DNA from: Sediminitomix flava
GTDB taxonomy: Bacteria; Bacteroidota; Bacteroidia; Cytophagales; Flammeovirgaceae
DNA: 64,000 bases
Direction of reading: 5' to 3'
NCBI RefSeq assembly: GCF_003149185.1
Contig: NZ_QGDO01000001.1
Span: 1,793,306-1,857,305 of the forward strand
Shown here: one piece after another, positions 25,368 to 34,753 of the stretch
Layout of the letters: each line of letters begins with the position of its first letter
Position numbering within the stretch: the first letter of the stretch is position 1
The notes under the pieces: generated by a model
What the model was told of the DNA's origin: nothing
Seen by the model: the letters and a program-made list of their open reading frames with translations, nothing else
Database searches by the model: none
Program-made: the position numbers and the translations under genes

Positions 25368-26483
25368 ATGAAACAAGAAAAACTATTTAAAGGCTTTGAA
25401 TATATCATATTGGGGTTTATTGGTGTACTACTATTTGTACTTCCGATATTCTATGAATACGATTCTTATTCAATGGACTGGGATAGGGTTTTCAATATTT
25501 GGAAAGCTTACATTCCTTTTCTCCTCCTTTTTTCGCTCAATCATTTTGTCTTACTTCCCTATTTCTTTTTCAGAAATAAAAAAATATACTTCCTAATTGC
25601 CAATCTGTTATTGATAATTGGACTGACTGTATCCACACGTTTCGTTTTCAAAGATAGTGGTCGTCCATTTACAAGAGAGCAAATGGAAATGCCAAGGCGA
25701 AATAGACCTCCAAGAGAAGGTTTACCTCCGCATAGAATGCCAGACCCAAGGCAAAGACATCCGCTTCCCCAACAATCTCCCTTACGTCAACTTCCTCCAG
25801 AATTGGGTTTTGTCTTATTATCGATACTGATCATTGGTTTCGATACGGGCCTAAGCCTGTCGGTAAAATGGGTCGCTTCAGAACAAGACCGTGTAAATAC
25901 AGAGAAAGAAATGGTAGAATCTCAACTTGCATTTCTTCGGAATCAAGTAAGTCCACATTTCTTTATGAATACTCTCAACAACATTCATTCGCTCATGGAT
26001 ATTGACACAGAAGAAGCCAAAGAATCCATTATTAGGCTGTCGAAATTGATGCGTCATTTACTTTATGATTCAGAAGTCAAAGAAATTCCGATAGAAAAAG
26101 AAGTCCAATTTGTTGGAAACTACATAGATCTCATGAAGCTTCGTTTTTCTGACAAAGTAAAAATCACTTTCGACATCTCTTCAGAACTGCCGAATATCAC
26201 TATTCCGCCTTTGTTGTTTACTTCTTATGTTGAGAATGCCTTCAAACATGGCATCAGTTATCAACAAGAAAGCTTTATCCACATCATGTTTGCTTTTGCT
26301 GAACACGAATTATATTTCAAGGTTGAAAATAGCAACCCGAAAAGCATTCAGAAAGAAGGGCCTTCTGGTGTGGGTCTTGTGAACTCCCAAAAGCGTTTAG
26401 AGCTTTTGTATGGTAAGAATTTTGAGCTAAACATAAGCGATATAAAAGAAAGCTATACTGTAGAATTAAAAATACCCGTATGA
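25368..26483 (+). CDS. LytS-type sensor histidine kinase
   Basis: A 371-residue kinase with about four N-terminal membrane helices. A Pro/Arg-rich stretch of some 45 residues (about 105-148) separates helices 3 and 4, an unusual insertion. The His_kinase domain has the phosphoacceptor His in QVSPHFFMNTLNNIHSL near residue 202, the N-box VENAFKHGI near 290 and the G-box SGVGLVNSQKRLELLYG. The start is preceded by a GGAGG Shine-Dalgarno-like site, rare in this window. It overlaps the response regulator by four bases (ATGA), so the pair is translationally coupled. Confidence 0.92.
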   Translation: MKQEKLFKGFEYIILGFIGVLLFVLPIFYEYDSYSMDWDRVFNIWKAYIPFLLLFSLNHFVLLPYFFFRNKKIYFLIANLLLIIGLTVSTRFVFKDSGRPFTREQMEMPRRNRPPREGLPPHRMPDPRQRHPLPQQSPLRQLPPELGFVLLSILIIGFDTGLSLSVKWVASEQDRVNTEKEMVESQLAFLRNQVSPHFFMNTLNNIHSLMDIDTEEAKESIIRLSKLMRHLLYDSEVKEIPIEKEVQFVGNYIDLMKLRFSDKVKITFDISSELPNITIPPLLFTSYVENAFKHGISYQQESFIHIMFAFAEHELYFKVENSNPKSIQKEGPSGVGLVNSQKRLELLYGKNFELNISDIKESYTVELKIPV

Positions 26484-27202
26484 TTAGATGCATCACCATA
26501 GACGACGAGCCTTTGGCTTTAAGACAAATTGTCAATTATATAGAAAAAACACCTTTTTTAGAATGTGTAGGACAATTTGAAAATGCACTTGAGGCACTCA
26601 CTTTTCTGAAAGAAAATGAGGTAGATTTGATGTTTGTGGATATTCAGATGCCAGATATCAGTGGGATGGATTTTGTGAAAATGCTCAAGAATCCTCCTCG
26701 AATTATCTTCACTACAGCTTACAGTGAGTATGCTGTAGAAGGCTTCAAGGTTGATGCTGTCGATTACCTGTTGAAACCCATAGGCTACCCCGACTTCTTT
26801 AAAGCAGCCGAAAAAGCGAGAGACCGTATAACGCCCATAACAAGCAAAGAAGTTGAAAAAAATATTGAAGGAAATTCTGAATTTCTATTTGTAAAATCAG
26901 AGCATAAAATGCTACGTATCAACACTTCTAAAATCAAATACATAGAAGGGATGCGTGAATATGTCAGAATCCATTTGGAAGATCAAAAACCAGTAATGGC
27001 ACTAATGAGTATGAAGAAAATAGACGAGTTTTTACCTTCTGAGCACTTCATGCGTGTACACCGTTCTTATATCGTGAACTTAAACAAGATAGAGGTTATA
27101 AACCGCAGTCGTATCATTTTTGATGAAGATGTGTACATTCCTGTCAGTGATCAATACAAAAATGACTTTCAAGCTTTCTTAGATAAAAACTCATTGGGCT
27201 AA
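26480..27202 (+). CDS. LytTR family response regulator
   Basis: A 240-residue regulator. The receiver domain has the acidic pair in TIDDEPLA, the phospho-Asp in LMFVDIQMPDISG near residue 55 and the Lys in YLLKPIGYP. The LytTR DNA-binding domain covers about residues 135-238 (FLFVKSEHKMLRINTSKIKYIEGM, MRVHRSYIVNLNKI). It is the partner of the overlapping kinase. Its targets are unknown; the next gene on the plus strand is the VTC operon, 1.9 kb away. Confidence 0.94.
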   Translation: MIRCITIDDEPLALRQIVNYIEKTPFLECVGQFENALEALTFLKENEVDLMFVDIQMPDISGMDFVKMLKNPPRIIFTTAYSEYAVEGFKVDAVDYLLKPIGYPDFFKAAEKARDRITPITSKEVEKNIEGNSEFLFVKSEHKMLRINTSKIKYIEGMREYVRIHLEDQKPVMALMSMKKIDEFLPSEHFMRVHRSYIVNLNKIEVINRSRIIFDEDVYIPVSDQYKNDFQAFLDKNSLG

Positions 27203-27204
27203 AA

Positions 27205-27247
27205 AATTAAAACCCCAACTCGCTAGCTCAACGCTTTGAGTTGGGGT
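27205..27247 (-). terminator. Terminator after the catalase gene
   Basis: Ten-base-pair stem ACCCCAACTC/GAGTTGGGGT. The A-rich left flank gives T-runs on the minus strand. It may also serve the LytTR gene, but the plus-strand tail is not T-rich. Confidence 0.7.
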
Positions 27248-27271
27248 AAAACATTATCAATCTTCGTTTAT

Positions 27272-28723
27272 TTATTTTTTCAATTTATCTTTTACCATCT
27301 GTCCATAAGCAGGGTCAGCCTTCGTAAAATATTCAAGCATTCTTTCTTGTGCACTTTCAGATGCCTGTGAAAGTCCTCCAACTATATTACTCGTCAATTG
27401 GTCTTTCTGATCATCAGACATAATTCGGAACAAATCTCCTGCTTGAGTGAAATTGTCTTCATCGCGTGTATCAAAACGATCTATTGTTCCTGCCGTTAAT
27501 CGCATTGGCGGTTCAGCCACTGAAGGGTCTTGCTGAGGCATTTCTTTCTGATCGTTCGGATAATAATTCACCTTTTCTGTCTGTGGGCTATCACTTCCTG
27601 TATGGAACGGACAACCATGTGCCATAGCTCCATCTTTTTGGTAATGATTTACAGGGCACTTTGGTGCATTTACAGGCAACTGATTATGATTTGCCCCTAC
27701 ACGGTAGCGGTGAGCATCGCCATAGGCAAACAATCTTGCTTGTAACATTTTATCTGGAGAAGCTCCTGTTCCTGGAACCAAATTGGCTGGTGTAAATGTT
27801 GCTTGTTCCGTTTCTGCAAAGTAATTCTTCACATTTCTATTTAATGTCAGTTTACCTACTTCGATCAATGGATAGTCTTTATGAGACCATACTTTTGTCA
27901 AATCAAACGGATTAATTTCGTAAGTCTCTGCATCCTTTTCTGGCATAATCTGAAGCTTTACAGTCCAAGATGGGAAATCACCTCTTTCAATTGCTTCCAC
28001 CAAATCTTTCTGATGTCCGAAAGGCTCCTTTTGAGCAGCTTCTTCGTTTGTAAGAGTTTTAATTCCTTGATCAGTTTTGAAATGCCATTTCACCCAATAG
28101 CGTTCTCCACTTTTATTCCAAAGACTCAAAGTGTGCGAGCCATAACCATTGATGTGACGCAATGAATAAGGAATACCACGATCAGACATCAAAATTGTGA
28201 TCTGATGAAGTGATTGTGGATTGCTTGCCCAGAATTCAAAGTGAGCGAAAGGGTTTGGAAGATTCGTCTGAGGATTTTTGTTCTGAGAATGAATAAAATC
28301 AGGAAATTTCTGAGGGTCTCTGAGAAAGAAGACAGGTGTATTATTACCTACGATGTCATAGTTTCCTTCTTCTGTATAAAATTTTACGGAGAAACCTCTT
28401 ACATCTCTCACATAGTCACCCGAATCTTGTCCTCCTGCCACTGTTGAGAAACGTAAAAAGAGTTCTGTTTCTTTTCCTTCTCCATTCAAAAAGTTAGCAC
28501 AAGTGTACTCAGAAAGGTCTTTGGTCAGTTTAAATGTTCCGTACGCACCATATCCACGTGCATGTACAACTCGCTCAGGAATACGCTCTCTATTAAAGTG
28601 AGCCAATTTCTCCATCAATTGCCAATTGTCAAAAGTTAGTGGGCCTCTTTCTCCTGCAGAGATACTGTTATTATCATCTGAAATTGGAGCTCCATTTTGA
28701 GTAGTTAATTTCTTATTAGTCAT
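27272..28723 (-). CDS. katA: Catalase (haem, small-subunit clade)
   Basis: A 483-residue monofunctional catalase that breaks hydrogen peroxide down to water and oxygen. The distal His lies in ERVVHARGYGAYGTF near residue 58, the Asn and NADPH-region residues in the RDVRGFSVKFYTEEGNYDIVGNN stretch, and the proximal haem Tyr in RLFAYGDAHRYRVG near 337. A Cys-containing insertion (KCPVNHYQKDGAMAHGCPFH) replaces the usual NYQRDG region with extra residues. There is no signal peptide, so it is cytosolic. No OxyR or PerR gene is adjacent. Confidence 0.95.
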   Translation of the reverse strand: MTNKKLTTQNGAPISDDNNSISAGERGPLTFDNWQLMEKLAHFNRERIPERVVHARGYGAYGTFKLTKDLSEYTCANFLNGEGKETELFLRFSTVAGGQDSGDYVRDVRGFSVKFYTEEGNYDIVGNNTPVFFLRDPQKFPDFIHSQNKNPQTNLPNPFAHFEFWASNPQSLHQITILMSDRGIPYSLRHINGYGSHTLSLWNKSGERYWVKWHFKTDQGIKTLTNEEAAQKEPFGHQKDLVEAIERGDFPSWTVKLQIMPEKDAETYEINPFDLTKVWSHKDYPLIEVGKLTLNRNVKNYFAETEQATFTPANLVPGTGASPDKMLQARLFAYGDAHRYRVGANHNQLPVNAPKCPVNHYQKDGAMAHGCPFHTGSDSPQTEKVNYYPNDQKEMPQQDPSVAEPPMRLTAGTIDRFDTRDEDNFTQAGDLFRIMSDDQKDQLTSNIVGGLSQASESAQERMLEYFTKADPAYGQMVKDKLKK

Positions 28724-29118
28724 GTTTAGTTGTTTTAATGACCATACACATCACTCTCATAATGAAGTATGTGCACAATCAGTTCGTTTGCTTTAAGAAG
28801 AGAAAATACTTTTCTCTCTTTCGCACCAATTTAGATGTTTGCACAATGTTACCTTTAATTTTTCTACCAAAAGAGCTTTTTCATCTACCAAAAAACACCT
28901 TCCATCTACGACTTTAATTCCAATGCCTGAAGTCACCAGAAATAAAAACATTCCCTAAGTATAAAGTCATTGTTTTTTGTTGATTTTTAAATATTTGAAA
29001 AATAATTATTGATCATACACACACCAATTCGTAGATAAAATCCCTCGATTCATTGATTGCTTTTCTGTTCAGATAAGGTAAGCCATAGATTCACAACAAC
29101 TAAAAACAAATATGCAAT
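28724..29118. other. Divergent region between catalase and the VTC operon
   Basis: AT-rich, no supported ORF or RNA. It must contain the catalase promoter (minus) and probably the promoter of the four-gene VTC operon (plus), but neither matches the consensus well. Confidence 0.4.
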
Positions 29119-29871
29119 ATGGTTTTACCTACTTATTCACATCTAATCAACCAATATGAGTCCATAAGTCTAGAAGAAATACAGGCCGTGAAACTCATGA
29201 ATAGAGTTGATCAAAAGTTCTTGCTTACTGCAAGGCAACTAACAGAACTTCTTCGTCTTTTGTCGGAAGATTATTATGTCATGGAAATTGAGAACAAACG
29301 CTTGCTCCAATATCAGACACATTACTTCGACACTAAAGAAGATGCCATGTACCAAAACCATCAGAGAGGGAAACTGAACCGATTCAAAATTCGGCATCGT
29401 ACTTATGTGGACTCTGAAGTCGCATTTTTGGAACTAAAGTTTAAAAACAATAAAGGGAGAACTGAGAAAATCCGAATCCCATCGGCCACCGCTCATGGTG
29501 ATTTCTCTAAAAAAGAAAGTTATTATTTGGCCAATCATTCTCCTTATAAAGCTCACGAACTAAGTCTGAAACTGAAAAATAACTTCCAACGCATTACGCT
29601 TGCCAACAAAGATTTTACGGAACGCTGCACCATAGACGTAGAACTAAACTTTACAAACACATTAGGGACAGAGTCTTTGGGTGGGCTGAGTATTGTAGAG
29701 GTAAAAACAGACCAACAAAACCAAAAGGCGATTATTCTGAATGCCCTTAAAAAATTAGGTATTCGCCCTTCCCGATTCAGCAAATATTGTATAGGCAGAG
29801 CTTTATTAGAACCACACTTAAAAGCCAACCGATTTAAACGAAGAATACTCAAGCTGAATACGCTTTTATAA
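29119..29871 (+). CDS. VTC domain protein, predicted polyphosphate polymerase
   Basis: A 250-residue stand-alone VTC catalytic domain without an SPX domain. The tunnel residues known from yeast Vtc4 can be matched: basic residues in NRVDQKFLL, HYFDT, FKIRHRTY (the R-x-R pair), the acidic/Lys pair in FLELKFK, GRTEKIRI, then ERCTIDVELNF, VEVKTDQ and RFSKYCIGRAL. Such proteins make polyphosphate from ATP, or bind triphosphate-type ligands. It is cytosolic by sequence. First gene of an operon with DUF4956, DUF2490 and CotH; the next gene starts 23 bp downstream. Confidence 0.88.
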   Translation: MVLPTYSHLINQYESISLEEIQAVKLMNRVDQKFLLTARQLTELLRLLSEDYYVMEIENKRLLQYQTHYFDTKEDAMYQNHQRGKLNRFKIRHRTYVDSEVAFLELKFKNNKGRTEKIRIPSATAHGDFSKKESYYLANHSPYKAHELSLKLKNNFQRITLANKDFTERCTIDVELNFTNTLGTESLGGLSIVEVKTDQQNQKAIILNALKKLGIRPSRFSKYCIGRALLEPHLKANRFKRRILKLNTLL

Positions 29872-29894
29872 ACTAATTCAAAACCAAAATTAAT

Positions 29895-30596
29895 ATGGAT
29901 CTTAACTTCATTACAGAACAACTAAACACACAGACCTCATCAGTAAGTGTCTTCCAAATCGGGGTATTTCTTATCCGAATGCTCATTAATCTCCTCTCTA
30001 TTACTGCACTCGTTCGTGTGCTTTACGCCCGAAACAATAGAAATAGAGACTTCTTTTTCACCTATTACGGCATCGGTTTTACTGTATTCTTGATCTGCTA
30101 TATGCTCCAAAATGTAGAACTAGAATTAGGTTTTGCTCTTGGGCTTTTTGCGGTTTTCGGAATTATCAGATACCGAACAGATCCTATTCCAATCAAATCA
30201 ATGACTTATCTGTTTGTCGTGATTGGTATATCCATCATCAATGCATTGGCAGGAAATCATATATCTGAATACTATTTATTTCTGGTCAATTCAATTATGA
30301 TCTTAGGGCTATGGGCTGTAGAATCAAGTCTTTTTCTCAATAAAGAACAAGGTCTTCTGATTTTCTATGAAAAAATAGAAAACATTAAACCCGAAAACTC
30401 AAACCAACTTCTTCATGATCTTTTTGAACGCACAGGCTTATTGATCACTCGTTACGAAATCAAAGATGTAGACTTTTTGAGAGATGCCGCACACATTCAA
30501 GTTTTCTACCTAAGAGAAGATGCCTCACAGAAAGAAGTAGAACGAGTAAATGATCGAAAATCGGCATTGAAGGTAGTTTTCAGAAATCCAGTATAG
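29895..30596 (+). CDS. DUF4956 integral membrane protein
   Basis: A 233-residue protein with about five membrane helices in residues 15-150 (IGVFLIRMLINLLSITALVRVLY; FTVFLICYM; GFALGLFAVFGIIRYRTDPIPIK; and two more) and a ~75-residue cytosolic tail. RYRTDPIPIKSMTYLF is the DUF4956 hallmark. Genes of this family are repeatedly found next to VTC and CotH genes. It is the likely inner-membrane partner or channel for the VTC product; that role is inference. Nineteen bp separate it from the next gene. Confidence 0.88.
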   Translation: MDLNFITEQLNTQTSSVSVFQIGVFLIRMLINLLSITALVRVLYARNNRNRDFFFTYYGIGFTVFLICYMLQNVELELGFALGLFAVFGIIRYRTDPIPIKSMTYLFVVIGISIINALAGNHISEYYLFLVNSIMILGLWAVESSLFLNKEQGLLIFYEKIENIKPENSNQLLHDLFERTGLLITRYEIKDVDFLRDAAHIQVFYLREDASQKEVERVNDRKSALKVVFRNPV

Positions 30597-30615
30597 CGCT
30601 AAAACCAAAATAATC

Positions 30616-31275
30616 ATGAGATTTTTTCAGAAATATATATTACTCTGTGCAGCCTTTTTCATAAGTATTCAACTCTCCCTTGCTCAAGAAGTAGAAACAG
30701 AACAAGAATTTCAGACTTGGACTTCATTTACACTTCAGAAAAAACTTGGAAAGGGTCTTTCTCTTGATATCAAACCTCAATTAAGATTTGAAAATACTGA
30801 AATAGACAAAGGTCTATTTGATGCTGGTCTTCAATACAAATGGAATAATTTCATCAAAACAAAAGCTATTTATCGCTTTGGGCTAGAAAATAAAACAGAG
30901 ACCAATGAAATCAGCCATCGGTTTGCCTTAGACTTAAAAGGCGAGAGAGAATGGAATAGATGGGAAGGAAGCCTGAGATTACGGATGAGTACAATCACTG
31001 ACTTTGAAGAAGAAGACAACGATGGATTAAACCTCAGATACCGAGCAAAAATGGCTTATAATCTTCCAAAAACAAGTCTCAAACCCTATATCTCGGCAGA
31101 ACTTTTCCAAGATCTAGAAGCTCAGCAGTTTTCAAAAGTCAGATACAGTACTGGAGCCAGCTACAAATTATTCAAACATAATTATATCGGGTTCCGATAC
31201 TCACTTGATTACTACCTACTCAAATACAAAAACAGGCATATCATTAGCCTCAACTATAAAATCAAGATCAAATGA
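30616..31275 (+). CDS. DUF2490 outer-membrane beta-barrel-like protein
   Basis: A 219-residue protein with a signal peptide (MRFFQKYILLCAAFFISIQLSLAQ) and then alternating amphipathic strands, rich in aromatic residues, typical of a small outer-membrane barrel (DUF2490). Strand-like pieces such as LRFENTEIDKGLFDAGLQYK and ISLNYKIKIK at the end fit a barrel closing with its C-terminus. Within the operon it supplies an outer-membrane component. Its 3' end overlaps the CotH start by four bases (ATGA). Confidence 0.82.
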   Translation: MRFFQKYILLCAAFFISIQLSLAQEVETEQEFQTWTSFTLQKKLGKGLSLDIKPQLRFENTEIDKGLFDAGLQYKWNNFIKTKAIYRFGLENKTETNEISHRFALDLKGEREWNRWEGSLRLRMSTITDFEEEDNDGLNLRYRAKMAYNLPKTSLKPYISAELFQDLEAQQFSKVRYSTGASYKLFKHNYIGFRYSLDYYLLKYKNRHIISLNYKIKIK

Positions 31276-32603
31276 AAAAACTAAAAATATTTATTATTCT
31301 TCACCTTTTCTTAGGAGCCACCTTTGCCTGTAGAGAATCTACAATTGATGAAAATGATATAATTATTGAAAAAGAAATTGATACACCAGACTGGACTGAA
31401 AACACACATAGCAATGCTGTTGAGCCAAACTATGAAGTTGTTTTTCCAGAGGATCAAGTCCTCCAACTATACATAACTTTGGACGATGGTGACTGGAGCA
31501 AAATGCAAAATGATCTTGCCAGTAATTTAGGTGGAAATCACTTCCCCGGTGGAAGAACCGACATAGACTTCGACCCCATTTGGGTAGCGGCTAGTCTTGT
31601 ATATGAAGGAACAGAATGGTATAAAGTCGGAATAAGATACAAAGGGAATTCTTCATTGAAAGGCACTTACTCTTCAAACTCTGATAAGTATTCTTTCAAA
31701 CTAGATTTCGATGAGTTTGAAGATGAATATCCAGATATTAAAAATCAGCGTTTTTTTGGTTTTAAACAGTTAAACCTAAACAACAACTATGATGACGATT
31801 CATTTGTAAGAGAAAAAACGGCATCAGACCTGTTCCGTTCTTTTGGAGTTCCTTCAGCTCGAACTACTTTCTGCCAAGTGTACATCGATAAAGGAAATGG
31901 CTCTGAGTACCTCGGTCTTTACACGATAGTAGAAGAAGTGGATGACACTGTTTTAGATGCTCAGTTTGAAAATGGCGAAGGTAATTTGTACAAGCCAGAT
32001 GGAGATGCGGCCACTTTTGCATCGGGTACTTACAATCAATCTGAAATGGAAATCAAAACTAATGAAGAAAGTAGTGACTATTCAGACGTAAGAGCTCTCT
32101 ATGAGATTATCAATGCGACTACGAGAGATGAAGGTTGGCAAGAAGAACTCGAAAACATTTTTGATGTCGATCATTTTCTCAAATACTTAGCCGTAAATAC
32201 CGTCATTCAGAACTGGGACACCTATGGAAACATGACACACAATTTCTATCTCTACAATCATAATGGAAAATTGGTATGGATACCTTGGGATAATAATGAA
32301 GCCTTTCAAGAAGGAAAAATGCAAGGAGCCCTAAGCCTTGGTTTAACTGAAGTTGAAGATTTTTGGCCTCTTATCCGCTATATCATAGATGTGCCTAGTT
32401 ATGAAGAACAGTATCAGGCATATGTAAAAGACTTTAGTGAAAATTATTTCACTCACGAAAACATGCAAAATATCTATATGAATCATTCTATGCTCATTCA
32501 AGAATATGCACAAAGTGAATCTTGGAATTTTGAAGGAGCAATCAATGAGTTAGTTCAACACGTATCAGAGCGAACAGAGGCCGTCAATCAATATTTAAAA
32601 TAA
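31272..32603 (+). CDS. CotH kinase family lipoprotein
   Basis: A 443-residue protein with a lipoprotein signal (HLFLGATFACRES, Cys at residue 20). The atypical CotH protein-kinase fold is recognisable: RYKGNSSLKG, LNLNNNYDDDSFVREKTASDLF, YLGLYTIVEEVDDTV, NLYKPDGD and the acidic site in WIPWDNNEAF. CotH enzymes phosphorylate proteins in extracytoplasmic settings (spore coats in bacilli). Here the lipid anchor places it at the periplasmic or outer face. Its companion genes (VTC, DUF4956, DUF2490) suggest a joint phosphate-based surface process. Last gene of the operon. Confidence 0.88.
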   Translation: MKKLKIFIILHLFLGATFACRESTIDENDIIIEKEIDTPDWTENTHSNAVEPNYEVVFPEDQVLQLYITLDDGDWSKMQNDLASNLGGNHFPGGRTDIDFDPIWVAASLVYEGTEWYKVGIRYKGNSSLKGTYSSNSDKYSFKLDFDEFEDEYPDIKNQRFFGFKQLNLNNNYDDDSFVREKTASDLFRSFGVPSARTTFCQVYIDKGNGSEYLGLYTIVEEVDDTVLDAQFENGEGNLYKPDGDAATFASGTYNQSEMEIKTNEESSDYSDVRALYEIINATTRDEGWQEELENIFDVDHFLKYLAVNTVIQNWDTYGNMTHNFYLYNHNGKLVWIPWDNNEAFQEGKMQGALSLGLTEVEDFWPLIRYIIDVPSYEEQYQAYVKDFSENYFTHENMQNIYMNHSMLIQEYAQSESWNFEGAINELVQHVSERTEAVNQYLK

Positions 32604-32652
32604 CACAACAGGGTGTAACCTTATTAATCGACAATTTTATAGCTTGCTTAAA

Positions 32653-32690
32653 GCTGCTTCTCTTTAGAGGAGCAGTTTTTTATTTTTTCA
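32653..32690 (+). terminator. Terminator of the VTC-CotH operon
   Basis: Nine-base-pair stem CTGCTTCTC/GAGGAGCAG (one wobble), TTTA loop, six Ts then T-rich. Confidence 0.85.
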
Positions 32691-32732
32691 TCAAAAAGAA
32701 AAACCTCTTTCATCCGAAGACAAAAGAGGTTT
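32691..32732 (-). terminator. Terminator after nrdJ
   Basis: Nine-base-pair stem AAACCTCTT/AAGAGGTTT, with the A-rich left flank giving a T-run on the minus strand. Confidence 0.75.
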
Positions 32733-32752
32733 AGAATAGAGAAAGAAAAGAA

Positions 32753-34753
32753 TTACTTGATCACACAAGAATCACCATCACAGAATCTTTCACTTTCTGC
32801 ATCTTCACCTTTCATATTTCTGAAATCTAGGTTTTTCAACTTTCCTTCCAACTCTAGATATTTTTCTCTTGTAATTTCCTCATATGGCATTTGAGGGAAA
32901 ACAGCTCCTTTTTCCAATTTTGGCAAGAAACTCACAGACTTCAGTTGGTACTGATAGTAGTTCAAAATCGGATTGATTTGAGAAGCTTCATCTTTCTTAA
33001 ACGTCACTGTAACCGAAACTTGGTTATCTGCCCAATACTTTTGTAAGAATGCAGCCAAACTCACTTGCTCCCAGATACTCACCTCATTCAAGGTTCTCAC
33101 ATTCGGAATATGTACAGGAACTGAAACAACCATTGTATTTGCCTCAGATACCGAAGGCTCTACATCGTAACCTGCATCAATACACTTTTTGATCAAAGGA
33201 GAATCTTCTGCAATACGGATACGACGGATGTAATGGTTACTTTCTGGGTAGTGAATACCTGGAGTCACTCCCGGAAGCAATGAAACTGTACCACTTGGCT
33301 TAATCGAAGTTGTCTTTACAGAACGAGGTACACATAACCATTCAGAATAGATCGTATCCCAATCTTGAATAGTGTGATAGCCTTCGTCACACCAAGTTTT
33401 GAACTCATCCAAACCATGAGATTCTACAAACTGAGCGATACCACTCATAGAGGTACCGATACGTCTGTTTCTCAACAATACTCTGTTTGTTTCTGCACAG
33501 TGCGTATTTCCTAATGTCACTGTTTTTGCGTACAAGTAAGCAAACTTCAAGGTACGTAAGAAGTCTTCTTTACTTTCAGCTCTAGTAGGGAAAGTCTCTA
33601 CCAAACAACACATTTCGTAGCTTTCCAAAGACTGCTCTGCGCATGGGTTTGTACCCGCTGCACGTCTATCTTTGTTATCCTCTCCATCTACCAAACGACC
33701 AAACTTCTGAATGTTGTCCAACCAAATATAACCTGGCTCTCCATTCACAGCAGTCTGTGCCGCTACTTTTGTATAATCCATACCCAGACCTGCAAAAACT
33801 GAGTTATTAGAAGACCATCCAAACTCTGCTCTACGCACGTTTGAACCTTCCATTTCTCCAGTTTCTTGGTTCCAAGTATAATCTTTCAATTTCAAGTATT
33901 CTTCATCCGAAGGATCACCGAATACAATTTCTGCACTTCTACGAACATTACCAGCTACGACACAGCAACCGATCATATTCATCACATCCACAATATCAGT
34001 TGTCGAAAGTGGACTGCCACTTTCTCTACCACTAAAGATATCATTGATCTGCTTATGAAGTTTAATCAATGGACCAGGTCCAGAACTTACTCCACCAAAT
34101 CCTTTTATAGGCTCACCTGCCTTACGGATTTTAGAATAATCGAAGTTCACACCCACTCTTCCTTTATGGAAATAAGCATCTAGAAGCATTCCGACACTCT
34201 GAACCCAACCTTCTCTTGTATCTGGAATTTCAAAGTTGATTGCCTCATTCCAATCTGGTTGGAAAACGCCAATCAAACCAGCGCCTTTTACATCAAAACC
34301 AACTCCGACACCAAGCATTGACATATCCATCAAGAACTCGAAAGGCTTTGTTGCGTCTTGATCAATCTCATCTGTACTTACAAAAGCACAGTTATTCAAA
34401 GCTGCAAATAGGTTTCTTTTGATCGTCAAATCTGTACCCATAGCCCACAATCCTCTACCCGGAGGTAAGAATTTCATTTGGAACATACGATCATACATTT
34501 CCTGAGCGGACTGTTGTGCTTTATCATCATCCCAACCCAAATGGTATTTTAAGATGTGATTTTTTTGAATTGTATATGTACCCTCAACAACACGCCTGAC
34601 AGTTTCCCACCATTCTTCATTCACTCCGTCCTCTTTCAGACGAGAGTACGTACGAATATACACCAATTCCCCTAGTCCATTAAAGCCAAAGGGAGGTCTA
34701 ACATTTTTGTACTTGTCTAAGAATTCTTCAGTTAACGTAAATCTATATTCCAT
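32753..34753 (-). CDS. nrdJ: Adenosylcobalamin-dependent ribonucleoside-triphosphate reductase (class II)
   Basis: A class II ribonucleotide reductase of about 666 residues. It makes deoxynucleotides using adenosylcobalamin as radical source. Family stretches: NNCAFVST with an active-site Cys, LMDMSMLGVGVGFDVKG, NPCAEQSLESYEMCCLVET with the radical-site Cys and Glu, IKPSGTVSLLPGVTPGIHYP, and a C-terminal CDGDSCVIK tail whose Cys pair reduces the active site. An in-frame ATG at 34798 would add 15 residues; I prefer 34753 because the conserved sequence starts at MEYRFTLTEEFL. It depends on vitamin B12, of interest given the B12 riboswitch on the same strand 2.8 kb upstream. Confidence 0.93.
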   Translation of the reverse strand: MEYRFTLTEEFLDKYKNVRPPFGFNGLGELVYIRTYSRLKEDGVNEEWWETVRRVVEGTYTIQKNHILKYHLGWDDDKAQQSAQEMYDRMFQMKFLPPGRGLWAMGTDLTIKRNLFAALNNCAFVSTDEIDQDATKPFEFLMDMSMLGVGVGFDVKGAGLIGVFQPDWNEAINFEIPDTREGWVQSVGMLLDAYFHKGRVGVNFDYSKIRKAGEPIKGFGGVSSGPGPLIKLHKQINDIFSGRESGSPLSTTDIVDVMNMIGCCVVAGNVRRSAEIVFGDPSDEEYLKLKDYTWNQETGEMEGSNVRRAEFGWSSNNSVFAGLGMDYTKVAAQTAVNGEPGYIWLDNIQKFGRLVDGEDNKDRRAAGTNPCAEQSLESYEMCCLVETFPTRAESKEDFLRTLKFAYLYAKTVTLGNTHCAETNRVLLRNRRIGTSMSGIAQFVESHGLDEFKTWCDEGYHTIQDWDTIYSEWLCVPRSVKTTSIKPSGTVSLLPGVTPGIHYPESNHYIRRIRIAEDSPLIKKCIDAGYDVEPSVSEANTMVVSVPVHIPNVRTLNEVSIWEQVSLAAFLQKYWADNQVSVTVTFKKDEASQINPILNYYQYQLKSVSFLPKLEKGAVFPQMPYEEITREKYLELEGKLKNLDFRNMKGEDAESERFCDGDSCVIK

